From Gammaproteobacteria bacterium (GTDB lineage: Bacteria; Pseudomonadota; Gammaproteobacteria; Pseudomonadales; Pseudohongiellaceae): a stretch of 62,597 bases of DNA. The stretch spans positions 1 through 62,597 of the forward strand of contig JAHEGE010000010.1 of assembly GCA_024639905.1 (NCBI GenBank), read 5' to 3'. Position 1 is the first letter of the stretch; the number at the start of each line of letters is the position of its first letter. Shown in pieces: positions 45,050 to 52,414 of the stretch. The translations under genes were made by a program, and so were the position numbers. Below the pieces are notes generated by a model. The model did no database searches. It was not told the origin of the DNA and was given only the letters and a program-made list of their open reading frames with translations.

Positions 45050-45877
45050 TTACGCCATCAGCTCGGCGGATTGTTTATTTGTCGTCACGCGCAGATGACG
45101 AATCATGCGCTCGTCGCAGTAATTCTGACAGTCGAGCACCAGCCGATCTTGTACGAGTTGCAGCTGATGCAGCGCGAACATTAAGACGATGCTCACAACC
45201 AGCGCGACGAAGGTCGAGTTGAATGCCACGCCTAGGCTTACCGTCACGCCGACGATATCGCCGTTAACCGCCTGATACGCCTGACCCAGCGCCGTGCCGA
45301 TACCGCGCACGGTGCCAAGGAAGCCGATGGACGGAATCGCCCACGCGATATAGCGCACGATCGCGAGCTCCGTTTCCATGCGGTCGGCTTCGGATTCGCA
45401 CACATCTTTTACCGTGTTAGAGACATCCTGAATGCTTTGGGTACTTTGAAACCGATGCAGCCCAGAAATCAGCGCGCGTGGCAGCAGCGTTGCGCGCTCG
45501 TCGCTTCCTAATGCCTGCACCGGGCGCGCAAAATTGCGCGCATCCTGAGGCAGGATGCTCGTGCCCTCCGGCACCTGCAGCAGGTTGCGGTCGAGCAGCC
45601 TGCGATTAGTCAGAGTCTGAGCAGCCTTGAGGCCGATGATCGCCATCGCCCACAGGAACAGGATGATGCAGGTCTCTTGCTCGAAATCCCTCAGCACCAC
45701 ATAGAACGAGCGTTCTGGTGTGTAGTTGGGATCGGTCTGCTGCAGATACTCTTGCTGCTGCGCCACGATCTCTGCATTCGGGCGTATCACCGCAACATAC
45801 GCCGTGTGCACGAAGATCACTGCGGTGATAAGCGCCGCGATCTGAAAGATTGCTCCGTTGAGCAGGCCCTGTCTCAT
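45050..45877 (-). CDS. MotA/TolQ/ExbB proton channel family protein
   Basis: 275 aa with four membrane helices: LLNGAIFQIAALITAVIFVHTAYVAVI, CIILFLWAMAIIGLKAAQTL, YIAWAIPSIGFLGTVRGIGTAL and GVTVSLGVAFNSTFVALVVSIVLMFAL. The last two contain the P-x-x-G-LGTV and the S-L-G-x-A-F-x-S-T-x-x-A-L signatures of the ExbB/TolQ family. The cytoplasmic loop between helices 2 and 3 is long, as in ExbB. No ExbD or TolR gene is present; instead the two VWA genes downstream carry similar membrane segments. Confidence 0.9.
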   Translation of the reverse strand: MRQGLLNGAIFQIAALITAVIFVHTAYVAVIRPNAEIVAQQQEYLQQTDPNYTPERSFYVVLRDFEQETCIILFLWAMAIIGLKAAQTLTNRRLLDRNLLQVPEGTSILPQDARNFARPVQALGSDERATLLPRALISGLHRFQSTQSIQDVSNTVKDVCESEADRMETELAIVRYIAWAIPSIGFLGTVRGIGTALGQAYQAVNGDIVGVTVSLGVAFNSTFVALVVSIVLMFALHQLQLVQDRLVLDCQNYCDERMIRHLRVTTNKQSAELMA

Positions 45878-45926
45878 AGCTTTTCCTTCTTCATTTTATT
45901 TCACGATTTGCGGTGTTTGCCGCAGA

Positions 45927-46214
45927 TCAAATATCCACCGGGAACGAGACACCAAAATCCTGCGAGATTTCCTCGGACGGGATGAAACGTCCGCCTGACT
46001 CCTCTGTGGATTCGTCCGTCTCTAGCTCCAATTCCGAATCTGTTTCTTGCGCAGACCCTTGCGAGTCTGCCTGCACTTCATTCTGCAAAGCCGGCGCTGG
46101 CTCCTGCGAGTCTTGCGCCTGCACGGCGGACGCGGTTAGCGCCGCAACCGCGAGTAGGACTAAACACTGCAGTGGCTTTAGAAGGAGCTTTAGAAAGACC
46201 TTTAGCATCGTCAT
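45927..46214 (-). CDS. Small acidic exported protein
   Basis: 95 aa: signal peptide (LKLLLKPLQCLVLLAVAALTASAVQA) followed by a Gln/Ser/Glu-rich acidic linker (about residues 30-75) and a conserved-looking end GGRFIPSEEISQDFGVSFPVDI. It has no Cys in the mature part. Start and PEGA/SUMF1 stop overlap by four bases, so it is translated with that gene. It may be a periplasmic linker or plug of the channel complex (inference). I do not recognise the family. Confidence 0.75.
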   Translation of the reverse strand: MTMLKVFLKLLLKPLQCLVLLAVAALTASAVQAQDSQEPAPALQNEVQADSQGSAQETDSELELETDESTEESGGRFIPSEEISQDFGVSFPVDI

Positions 46215-48313
46215 TCTCCTAAATAGCGCGCGACGCGAAAGCCCACGTCGTCGCGCGGCTCTTCGCCGAAATCGCGGAAGCTAAGCCGCAGTTCGGTAAT
46301 GGATCCGTGCGCCCAGCTCGAGCCGCGGATTACGCGGAACTGACCAGCGCTAGGTCCAAGCGGATCGCGCTCGACACCCAGCGTGCCGGCAGAGCCGTAG
46401 TAGTCGTGCACCCACTCCGCCACGTTACCGGCGAGATCGAACAGCCCGTGTTGGTTAGCGCCGAAGCTGCCAACCGGTGCGGTCAACGGATAGCGATCGT
46501 CGTAGTCATACAGAATGTCGCCGAGGAATGCGCGCGCACTCACATCCGCGACGTTGGCCGCGCCTGCCGGCGGCGGCAAGTCTCCCGCCCACGCGTATTT
46601 GCGGAGCCCGTCGGGGCTGGTCTCATCGCGTCGAGCCGCCCACGCCCATTCGGCTTCGGTAGGCAGTCGATAGCCCGTGCTTTGGGGGTCGCTTCCCACT
46701 ACGATCGCATTGCCTTCGGGGTCGGTGTCGAGCAGATAGAACGGCGCGAGTCCTTCTTGTTCACTCAGCCAATTACTGAAAAGCGCCGCCTGTTGCCAGC
46801 TGACTCTCACCACCGGTTGGGCCTCGTTATTCAGCGTCATACCGTTGCTGGTGCCGGAACTATGCTCCGGATCGAACAGGCGGAACTGGCCGTTAGTCAC
46901 TTCATTAAAAGAAAGGTAAAACGGTTTCTCGAGGACGATATCTCGCAGCACCTCGTTGGGCCTGCGGCCCGCCTCGCGGCGCGACGCACCCATGCTAAAC
47001 GCGTCGGGTTTGAGCAGCGTCATGCGCTGGCCGGCGGCATTCTCGATGACCGGCTCGATGGCCGCGATGCGCGCCTGCTCGAGTGATATCAGGTCTACTT
47101 TCACCGCTTGCTCTAGGCCGCGCCGCGGCGTGAACTCCGCCTCATACGGCACATATCCTGGGCTGCGAATTTCCACTCGCTGACTCACTGCCATGAGCGC
47201 GAGGGTTTGATTGGCGCTGCCGCGACTCACGCCATCGATAAACAATTCTGCAGTGCTAGGCGTCGCAGTAAACGTAACCTCGGAGCGCACAGCCTCAAGC
47301 TCTATCAACAGACGACGCTCTTCGTCTGGTCGGGTGGTCAGTGTCGTCTGTTTAGATTCGTAGCCGTTCTTGAAAAAAGTAATGCCATGTTCGATGCCCG
47401 GCGCGAGCGCAACCTCGACCGGCGTTAAACCCTGGAACTCGCCGCCCACCGTCACACTCGCCCCGCTCGGCACGGATTCGATGAGCACTAAACCGTCGGC
47501 AGGCTCGAGCAGAATGCGCGGCACGACGACGCTGGTGCCCGCGTCGAGATCGAGTCGCTGCGTCCACGCCTTATGGCCAGCCAGTTTTACCAAGGCTTCG
47601 CGCCGCCCCTGAAGAATTTCAGCGTTCAGCGGCGTCGTGCCGACGCGTTCGCCATCGATTAGCAATTCCGCACCGGCGGGTGTCGTGGTAAAGCTCACCG
47701 TCGCCCACGCCGGCGCGAGGCGTAGCTCGAAAGACTGAGGCTGCCGTCGCCCTTCTATGACGACTGTTTGCGCCGCATCGAGGTAGCGCTCAAGCGAGAC
47801 GCTGATTTCATGTTCGCCCGGCTCGACGTCTATATCGACAAGGGGCGTGCTGCCCACATCCACGCCGTCGATAAGCACGCGCGCGCCCGTGAGCATCGCG
47901 CCCTCTGCCAGTGCGTTAAGCGTGACAATGCCGGGCAGCCTGCGCAGGCTAAAGCTGTGGGTTTGGGCCGCTTCTCCGTCTATCGCCAGCGGCAGAGTCG
48001 CTTGATGGAAACCCGGATTACTCAGCGTCACGAGATAGTCGCCAGAGCGCATCAGATAGCGTTGACCCACGCGCAGTGAGAAGCCGCCGTCGATCTGGAT
48101 CTCTGCAGTAATTGGATCAACGTCGATCAACACCGAGCGGGCGCTTAGGACAAACCACGCGCAGGCCACGGCCGTAAGACCGAACGCGGCGATGACGAGA
48201 TGGAACCAGCGAAACCTTTCGAATAGTCGGCGCTTTACCGCGGTCGCCGGTTCGAAATCGATCGCCTCGATGACTTCGAGTGAGTCTGGGAGCTCGTCGT
48301 GATTTTCGCTCAT
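46211..48313 (-). CDS. Single-pass PEGA-repeat protein with C-terminal SUMF1/FGE-like domain
   Basis: 700 aa. A cytoplasmic tail of about 35 residues is followed by one membrane helix (FHLVIAAFGLTAVACAWFVL). The periplasmic part has five PEGA-like repeats, each with a DG-x-x-x-G-x-TP pattern (EIQIDGG, VLIDGVDVGSTPL, ELLIDGERVGTTPL, VTVGGEFQGLTPV, LFIDGVSRGSANQ). The C-terminal 220 residues form a SUMF1 (formylglycine-generating-enzyme-like) domain: FSMGASRREAGRRPNEV, LSFNEVTNGQFRLF, VVRVSWQQAALFSNWLS, YRLPTEAEWAWAARRD, FDLAGNVAEWVHDYY, VIRGSSWAHG, VGFRVARYLGE. The catalytic Cys pair of true FGE is missing, so binding rather than catalysis is likely. Confidence 0.88.
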   Translation of the reverse strand: MSENHDELPDSLEVIEAIDFEPATAVKRRLFERFRWFHLVIAAFGLTAVACAWFVLSARSVLIDVDPITAEIQIDGGFSLRVGQRYLMRSGDYLVTLSNPGFHQATLPLAIDGEAAQTHSFSLRRLPGIVTLNALAEGAMLTGARVLIDGVDVGSTPLVDIDVEPGEHEISVSLERYLDAAQTVVIEGRRQPQSFELRLAPAWATVSFTTTPAGAELLIDGERVGTTPLNAEILQGRREALVKLAGHKAWTQRLDLDAGTSVVVPRILLEPADGLVLIESVPSGASVTVGGEFQGLTPVEVALAPGIEHGITFFKNGYESKQTTLTTRPDEERRLLIELEAVRSEVTFTATPSTAELFIDGVSRGSANQTLALMAVSQRVEIRSPGYVPYEAEFTPRRGLEQAVKVDLISLEQARIAAIEPVIENAAGQRMTLLKPDAFSMGASRREAGRRPNEVLRDIVLEKPFYLSFNEVTNGQFRLFDPEHSSGTSNGMTLNNEAQPVVRVSWQQAALFSNWLSEQEGLAPFYLLDTDPEGNAIVVGSDPQSTGYRLPTEAEWAWAARRDETSPDGLRKYAWAGDLPPPAGAANVADVSARAFLGDILYDYDDRYPLTAPVGSFGANQHGLFDLAGNVAEWVHDYYGSAGTLGVERDPLGPSAGQFRVIRGSSWAHGSITELRLSFRDFGEEPRDDVGFRVARYLGE

Positions 48314-48315
48314 AG

Positions 48316-49887
48316 TTAGCGCCCCAACGCCGCGTTAATCGGCTCGTCACAGCGCACGATCACCACGGCGGGCGTAAGCCCAAATCCTACGGTGAATTCT
48401 TCGCGCACCTCACGGAATCCCGCGCGGCGTCCAACGGCTGCATACCTGCCCGGCTTTAGATCTAGACGCGTCGCCTCGAAGGTGCCGAGCTCGCTCACGC
48501 GCAGCACGGTCACCTCAGTTAAGCCATCGGAGATAAAGCGAATCGAAAGCGGAATTTGCGACGCCTCGAGCAGCGCCTGCAATTCATCGAGCTGGGAAAT
48601 CAGGCGAGGGCCGGGTGAATCGATTGCCCGGCCGGTGAAATACACGTCGCGGGTTTCGTCGAACACCGCGGGCTCCGCAAAGCGCTCTGGCGCATCTAAG
48701 GCTGCCACAAGCAGTGCATCGAGTCGTGCGCGCTTGCTGGCGTAATCTAGCGCCTCATTAATCGACGGCAGGGTCTCATCGAGCGCGACGATGGCTTCGT
48801 ATTCCACCACTGCGGCTTGCCATGCCTCGTTTGACTCGGCGGTTTGCGCCGCCTGTTGCAGCGCCGCAATCTGCGCATTCGTCAGCTCAGTCTCAGTTTG
48901 AACAATCGCCGCGCGCGCCTCGTCTGCGTTTATGCCCAGCTTTGCCGCCGCCTCGAAGCGCGCGATGGCCTCGTCGGGCTCGCCGGCTTGCAAGCGTGCA
49001 TAGCCTTCGGACATCGCCTGGGCGAAACGGCGCTCGAGCAGTCTCGCCTTGGCCGCGGCCAAGAGCGATGCGGCTTGCTCGCTGTAGGGATCCAAATTTA
49101 CTGCTTGTTCCAATATCGCGACCTGCTCGCGCGGATTATCCGCGACTAATTCTGCGGCGTCGAAGAGGCCATTTAATTCCTCCAGCACTAGCGCGCGACG
49201 CAGGCCAACGCGCGCTGGGCTATTCTCGTCTACCGGCACCATCGCGCTCTCATCGAACAGCGAGTCTTCAAGGCTACGCGCAAGGTCGAACGCGGCGATG
49301 GCCGCGGGGGCATCGAGGGCGATTAACGCCTGCTCGCCGCTCACCAAGCGCTGCTCAAGCACCACCGGCACGGAATCTATAATCTGTGTGAGCGTCGCAA
49401 GACCCGCGGCGTAGGCTTGCTGTGCCGCCTCGAATTCCTGCGTGCGGTAGAACTCGTCGCCTAGTGTCGCATCCGCGATCGCGCGCTCGTAATCGGCCGC
49501 GGCCCACAGGCTCACCTCGAGTGCATCTAAACGCGTTTGTTGTTCGAGTAATTGCGCCAACACATCCTGCGCCGCCTTGCGATCGCGCGCGCGCTGCGCT
49601 TCTTGAAAAGGCGACACGCCAGTATCAGGCGTTGTGGTCTGCTGCGTGGGCGCAGCGAGGTCTACGCGGCGCTCGAGTGGTAGCTCGTAATTTTGCACGA
49701 TGCCGGGCAGCACAAACACGACGAAGAGCGCAGCAAGCACGAGTACACCTAGGCCGAGCCACACCCACAGGGGCTGCTTAGTGCCGCGGTCGCTGTCGAG
49801 TTCTGGTCCTGCGGCCGCATAATCAAGCGCAGCCGTTTGGGGAGTCGTCTCGCTGAGGCCGCCGGCGCGGTCATCGTGTTCTGGCAT
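48316..49887 (-). CDS. Single-pass TPR-like scaffold protein
   Basis: 523 aa. A cytoplasmic tail of about 37 residues, a membrane helix (PLWVWLGLGVLVLAALFVVFVLPGIV), then a long alpha-helical, Ala/Glu-rich region with TPR-like units (YRTQEFEAAQQAYAAGLATL, EQAVNLDPYSEQAASLLAAAKARL, YARLQAGEPDEAIARFEAAAKLG, NEAWQAAVVEYEAIVALD). The C-terminal about 110 residues are a beta-rich PEGA-like domain (IRFISDGLTEVTVLRVSELGTFEATRLDLKPGRYAAVGRRAGFREVREEF). It probably pairs with the PEGA/SUMF1 protein, whose gene starts two bases after its stop. Confidence 0.8.
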   Translation of the reverse strand: MPEHDDRAGGLSETTPQTAALDYAAAGPELDSDRGTKQPLWVWLGLGVLVLAALFVVFVLPGIVQNYELPLERRVDLAAPTQQTTTPDTGVSPFQEAQRARDRKAAQDVLAQLLEQQTRLDALEVSLWAAADYERAIADATLGDEFYRTQEFEAAQQAYAAGLATLTQIIDSVPVVLEQRLVSGEQALIALDAPAAIAAFDLARSLEDSLFDESAMVPVDENSPARVGLRRALVLEELNGLFDAAELVADNPREQVAILEQAVNLDPYSEQAASLLAAAKARLLERRFAQAMSEGYARLQAGEPDEAIARFEAAAKLGINADEARAAIVQTETELTNAQIAALQQAAQTAESNEAWQAAVVEYEAIVALDETLPSINEALDYASKRARLDALLVAALDAPERFAEPAVFDETRDVYFTGRAIDSPGPRLISQLDELQALLEASQIPLSIRFISDGLTEVTVLRVSELGTFEATRLDLKPGRYAAVGRRAGFREVREEFTVGFGLTPAVVIVRCDEPINAALGR

Positions 49888-49934
49888 CGCTGTCTTTGTC
49901 TCAATACTGGTGTGGTTCGGCCTTTCCGCGTGCG

Positions 49935-51128
49935 CTAAAGTGGCGCGGTTTCGGCGGCATAGATATCAGCGAGTATCTCACGCCACTGCGCGTACTGCTC
50001 CTCTACTGTGCCGGTAAGGGTAATGGTGCGGTCTTGCAGGTCGATGACGCGCGGCGCGACCTCGTTCTCGAGGGACTCGCCGAGTTCTTGCAGCGACTCC
50101 AAGTGCATCTGCGCCTCGGCACGCTTATCGAAGCCGCTCTTAATCACGTAGGCGCCGGCGCCAACGCCGAGTGCCCCGCCGGTCTGGGTCGCGTAATCGG
50201 TGCCGTTAGCCGCGGCGGCGAGTCCGCCAAGCACGACCGCCGTGCCTGCGATAAAACGCCTGCGCGCCGAGCCTTCGAGCTCGCGCAGGGTCATGGTTGC
50301 GTCGTAACTCTGCTCGCGCCACGAATCATAGGGCACCCGCATCTCGCGTGCGTAGGTTGAGTAGTAGTCCTGCACCGTGTCGATAAACATGAAGTCGCGC
50401 TCGCGAATCGTTCGGACGCGCGCGAGCAGCGGGTCGTTGTCTGCGGGCAGGGAGTTGATCTGGTAAATACCTCGGCGATCAAGCGTGAGGTAGTCATCGA
50501 ATGCATCGGGCGCAAAGCCGCGCGCGAAGCGCAGCTCAGACACCGTGCGAATCTCAGTGATTTGGGCAGGCTCTACATTGCGCTGCAAGTAGGCCAGAAG
50601 GTCGTTGGCGATGGTGTTGTAGATGACTTGAAAAGGATCGTTCTTCTGCCGCTCGCTCGGCTCGTAGCTGAATCGACTAACGACCTCGTTATACTCTTTG
50701 GTGTACCAAGCGCGGCCGGTTGAGTCGGAGACGGTCACTTGCAGCGTCATCGCTTCACCATCGGAGAGCAGCACGGTGCCGTTGACGACTACATCGATTG
50801 GGCTCGAGTCGTTAGGCAGCACCCGCACGATGCCCCAGTTGCCCGAACGTTGCAGCGTGTCGGCGAGCATATAGGGCACGTAGCGCGACTCGGCAACGCG
50901 TATCTGCGCGTTGGTGATTTCTTCCTCGCGCCGATTCAAATCGTCCAGGCCTGGGTCGAACACGGCGATACCTATATCGAGCAGATATTCCTCCGCGAGC
51001 GCGTCACTGGCGCGGACGATAGGGGTATACGTTGTGCTCTTTACCGTATGCGTGGCGCAGGCAGCGAGCGCAAACGCCATGAGGGCTGCGCAGACAAGGC
51101 GCGCCGGAATCGATCGTCGCTGACTCAT
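49935..51128 (-). CDS. Lipoprotein with glycine-zipper segment
   Basis: Start ATG 51128 is chosen because GAGGAG lies ten bases upstream; the frame continues to 51161 without a site. Lipobox LAAC follows RLVCAALMAFALA. The N-terminal part (LAEEYLLDIGIAVFDPGLDDLNRREEEITNAQIRVAESRYVPYMLADTLQRSGNWGIVRVLP) and DVVVNGTVLLSDGEAMTLQVTVSDSTGRAWYTKEYN look like a secretin-pilot/CsgG-like fold. A glycine-rich apolar stretch (AGTAVVLGGLAAAANGTDYATQTGGALGVGAGAYVI) may insert into a membrane. The C-terminus (DRTITLTGTVEEQYAQWREILADIY) is BON-like. Unnamed; part of the envelope operon. Confidence 0.78.
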   Translation of the reverse strand: MSQRRSIPARLVCAALMAFALAACATHTVKSTTYTPIVRASDALAEEYLLDIGIAVFDPGLDDLNRREEEITNAQIRVAESRYVPYMLADTLQRSGNWGIVRVLPNDSSPIDVVVNGTVLLSDGEAMTLQVTVSDSTGRAWYTKEYNEVVSRFSYEPSERQKNDPFQVIYNTIANDLLAYLQRNVEPAQITEIRTVSELRFARGFAPDAFDDYLTLDRRGIYQINSLPADNDPLLARVRTIRERDFMFIDTVQDYYSTYAREMRVPYDSWREQSYDATMTLRELEGSARRRFIAGTAVVLGGLAAAANGTDYATQTGGALGVGAGAYVIKSGFDKRAEAQMHLESLQELGESLENEVAPRVIDLQDRTITLTGTVEEQYAQWREILADIYAAETAPL

Positions 51129-51160
51129 CGAAAACTCCTCTATTACTTGATCACGAGTCA

Positions 51161-52291
51161 TTAGTTATCACTTAGACCCGTGTAATTGCGATATTCATCC
51201 CACAGGGCTTCGCGCAGCTCTGGGTCTGGCTCACTCATCGCCGCCTCACGCAGCTGGCGCGCTACGACGTCGTCGTCACGGCCATTGGGGATGTCTTCGG
51301 GCGGCGGGAAAGACTCTGTATTCTGCGAACCCGGCATAGGCGGCGCCTGTGTCGCGACCTGCGGGCCACCATTGGCTCCCGGCGCCTGCAGGATTTGTGG
51401 CATTTGGCCGCCATCGCCGGCGCCGTCTTCGGCACCCGGCTGCGCGCTAGCACCGCCGGCATTGGTTTCGGCTTGGGCGCGCTCGCGCTCGCCGAGGATA
51501 AAGCCATCGAACGTTTCGTAGCCGCGGCGCAGCTGCTCGTCCAACACGGCTGCGCGCTCCGATGTGGTCATCGTGCCGCTCCCCGCGCCTGCGCCGTTGG
51601 TGTTCGCTGTCTGGTCGCCGGCGGGGCTTCCTGTCGAGCTTCCTACAGAAGAAGATCTACCACTTAATACGCCATCAGGTAGCGTATCTAGGCTGTAATC
51701 TCCACTTGGGGAGCCTAATACCGACGATTGGGAGCCTGAAGGTCCACTTTGGCCTGCATCGCTGCCTCGATCCTGTTGGCCGCTAGCGCTGGCGCCATTA
51801 GGCCCGTCATCACCAGGCGTGTCGCCCCTGCCAGGCAGGCTTGGGCTCACGCCCGGCATAGCGCCGGACTGCCCTCCAGTCGGCGCTGAGGCCGAGTCTG
51901 ATCCCGATGCACTGCTAGGCTGGCTGCCCGAGCGGCTGCTCGCTTGGCTTGGGCTCGGAGAGGGCGAGCTCGACGGGCTGCTAGACGAACTGCTTGAAGA
52001 ACTGCTGGACGCCGAGGGCATCGAGGGACTCGGCATCGAGGAGGGCGACGACGGCGACGACTGTGATGAAGAAGGCATCGAAGGAGAAGGCATAGAGGGC
52101 GACGAAGGCGAAGGCGACGATGCCGAGGGCGTAGAAGGCGATGGCATAGAAGGCGAAGGCACGCTGGCCGAGCTCTGGCTCTGGCTGGACGACTGGCAGG
52201 CGGAGGCAACTAAGCCCACTAGCGCAATCAGCGCGCCGCTGCGCACAGCGCGGCCGAGGTAAGCGTGTCTAGATCGCTGCTTAGTTATCAT
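51161..52291 (-). CDS. Ser/Pro-rich low-complexity lipoprotein
   Basis: 376 aa. Lipobox LVASAC follows a normal signal sequence. Residues about 33-150 are almost only Ser and Pro (repeats such as PSPSMPS, SASSPSP, then an 11-Ser run), then Gly/Ser/Ala-rich sequence to about residue 230, then a short folded segment (TMTTSERAAVLDEQLRRGYETFDGFILGERERAQAE) and a C-terminus VARQLREAAMSEPDPELREALWDEYRNYTGLSDN. The low-complexity part would form an extended tether from the outer membrane. The long acidic frame on the other strand is a shadow of the Ser/Pro codons. Confidence 0.85.
   Translation of the reverse strand: MITKQRSRHAYLGRAVRSGALIALVGLVASACQSSSQSQSSASVPSPSMPSPSTPSASSPSPSSPSMPSPSMPSSSQSSPSSPSSMPSPSMPSASSSSSSSSSSSPSSSPSPSPSQASSRSGSQPSSASGSDSASAPTGGQSGAMPGVSPSLPGRGDTPGDDGPNGASASGQQDRGSDAGQSGPSGSQSSVLGSPSGDYSLDTLPDGVLSGRSSSVGSSTGSPAGDQTANTNGAGAGSGTMTTSERAAVLDEQLRRGYETFDGFILGERERAQAETNAGGASAQPGAEDGAGDGGQMPQILQAPGANGGPQVATQAPPMPGSQNTESFPPPEDIPNGRDDDVVARQLREAAMSEPDPELREALWDEYRNYTGLSDN
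51920..52190. repeat. Low-complexity DNA encoding the Ser/Pro repeats
   Basis: A purine-biased run of GAAGGCGA, GGCATCGA and GGCGACGA variants (plus strand) encodes the degenerate Ser-Pro units on the minus strand. It is likely to vary in length through slippage. Confidence 0.8.
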
Positions 52292-52414
52292 CTGTCGGTC
52301 CTCGGTGTCGTGAAGCGTTCATTGTACGCGCAATGACGACAATTCTGTCTGAACATAAAAAGTCCACTGCCGCGCCGCCAGCATAGGCTGCCGATGCTTA
52401 AGAGCGGCTGAATG

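Noticed and set aside
46307..47086. 259-aa plus-strand frame
   Set aside because: Antisense shadow of the PEGA/SUMF1 gene in GC-rich DNA; no recognisable protein features.
51819..52262. 147-aa acidic plus-strand frame
   Set aside because: It is the complement of the Ser/Pro codons of the lipoprotein gene and has no ribosome site or independent features.
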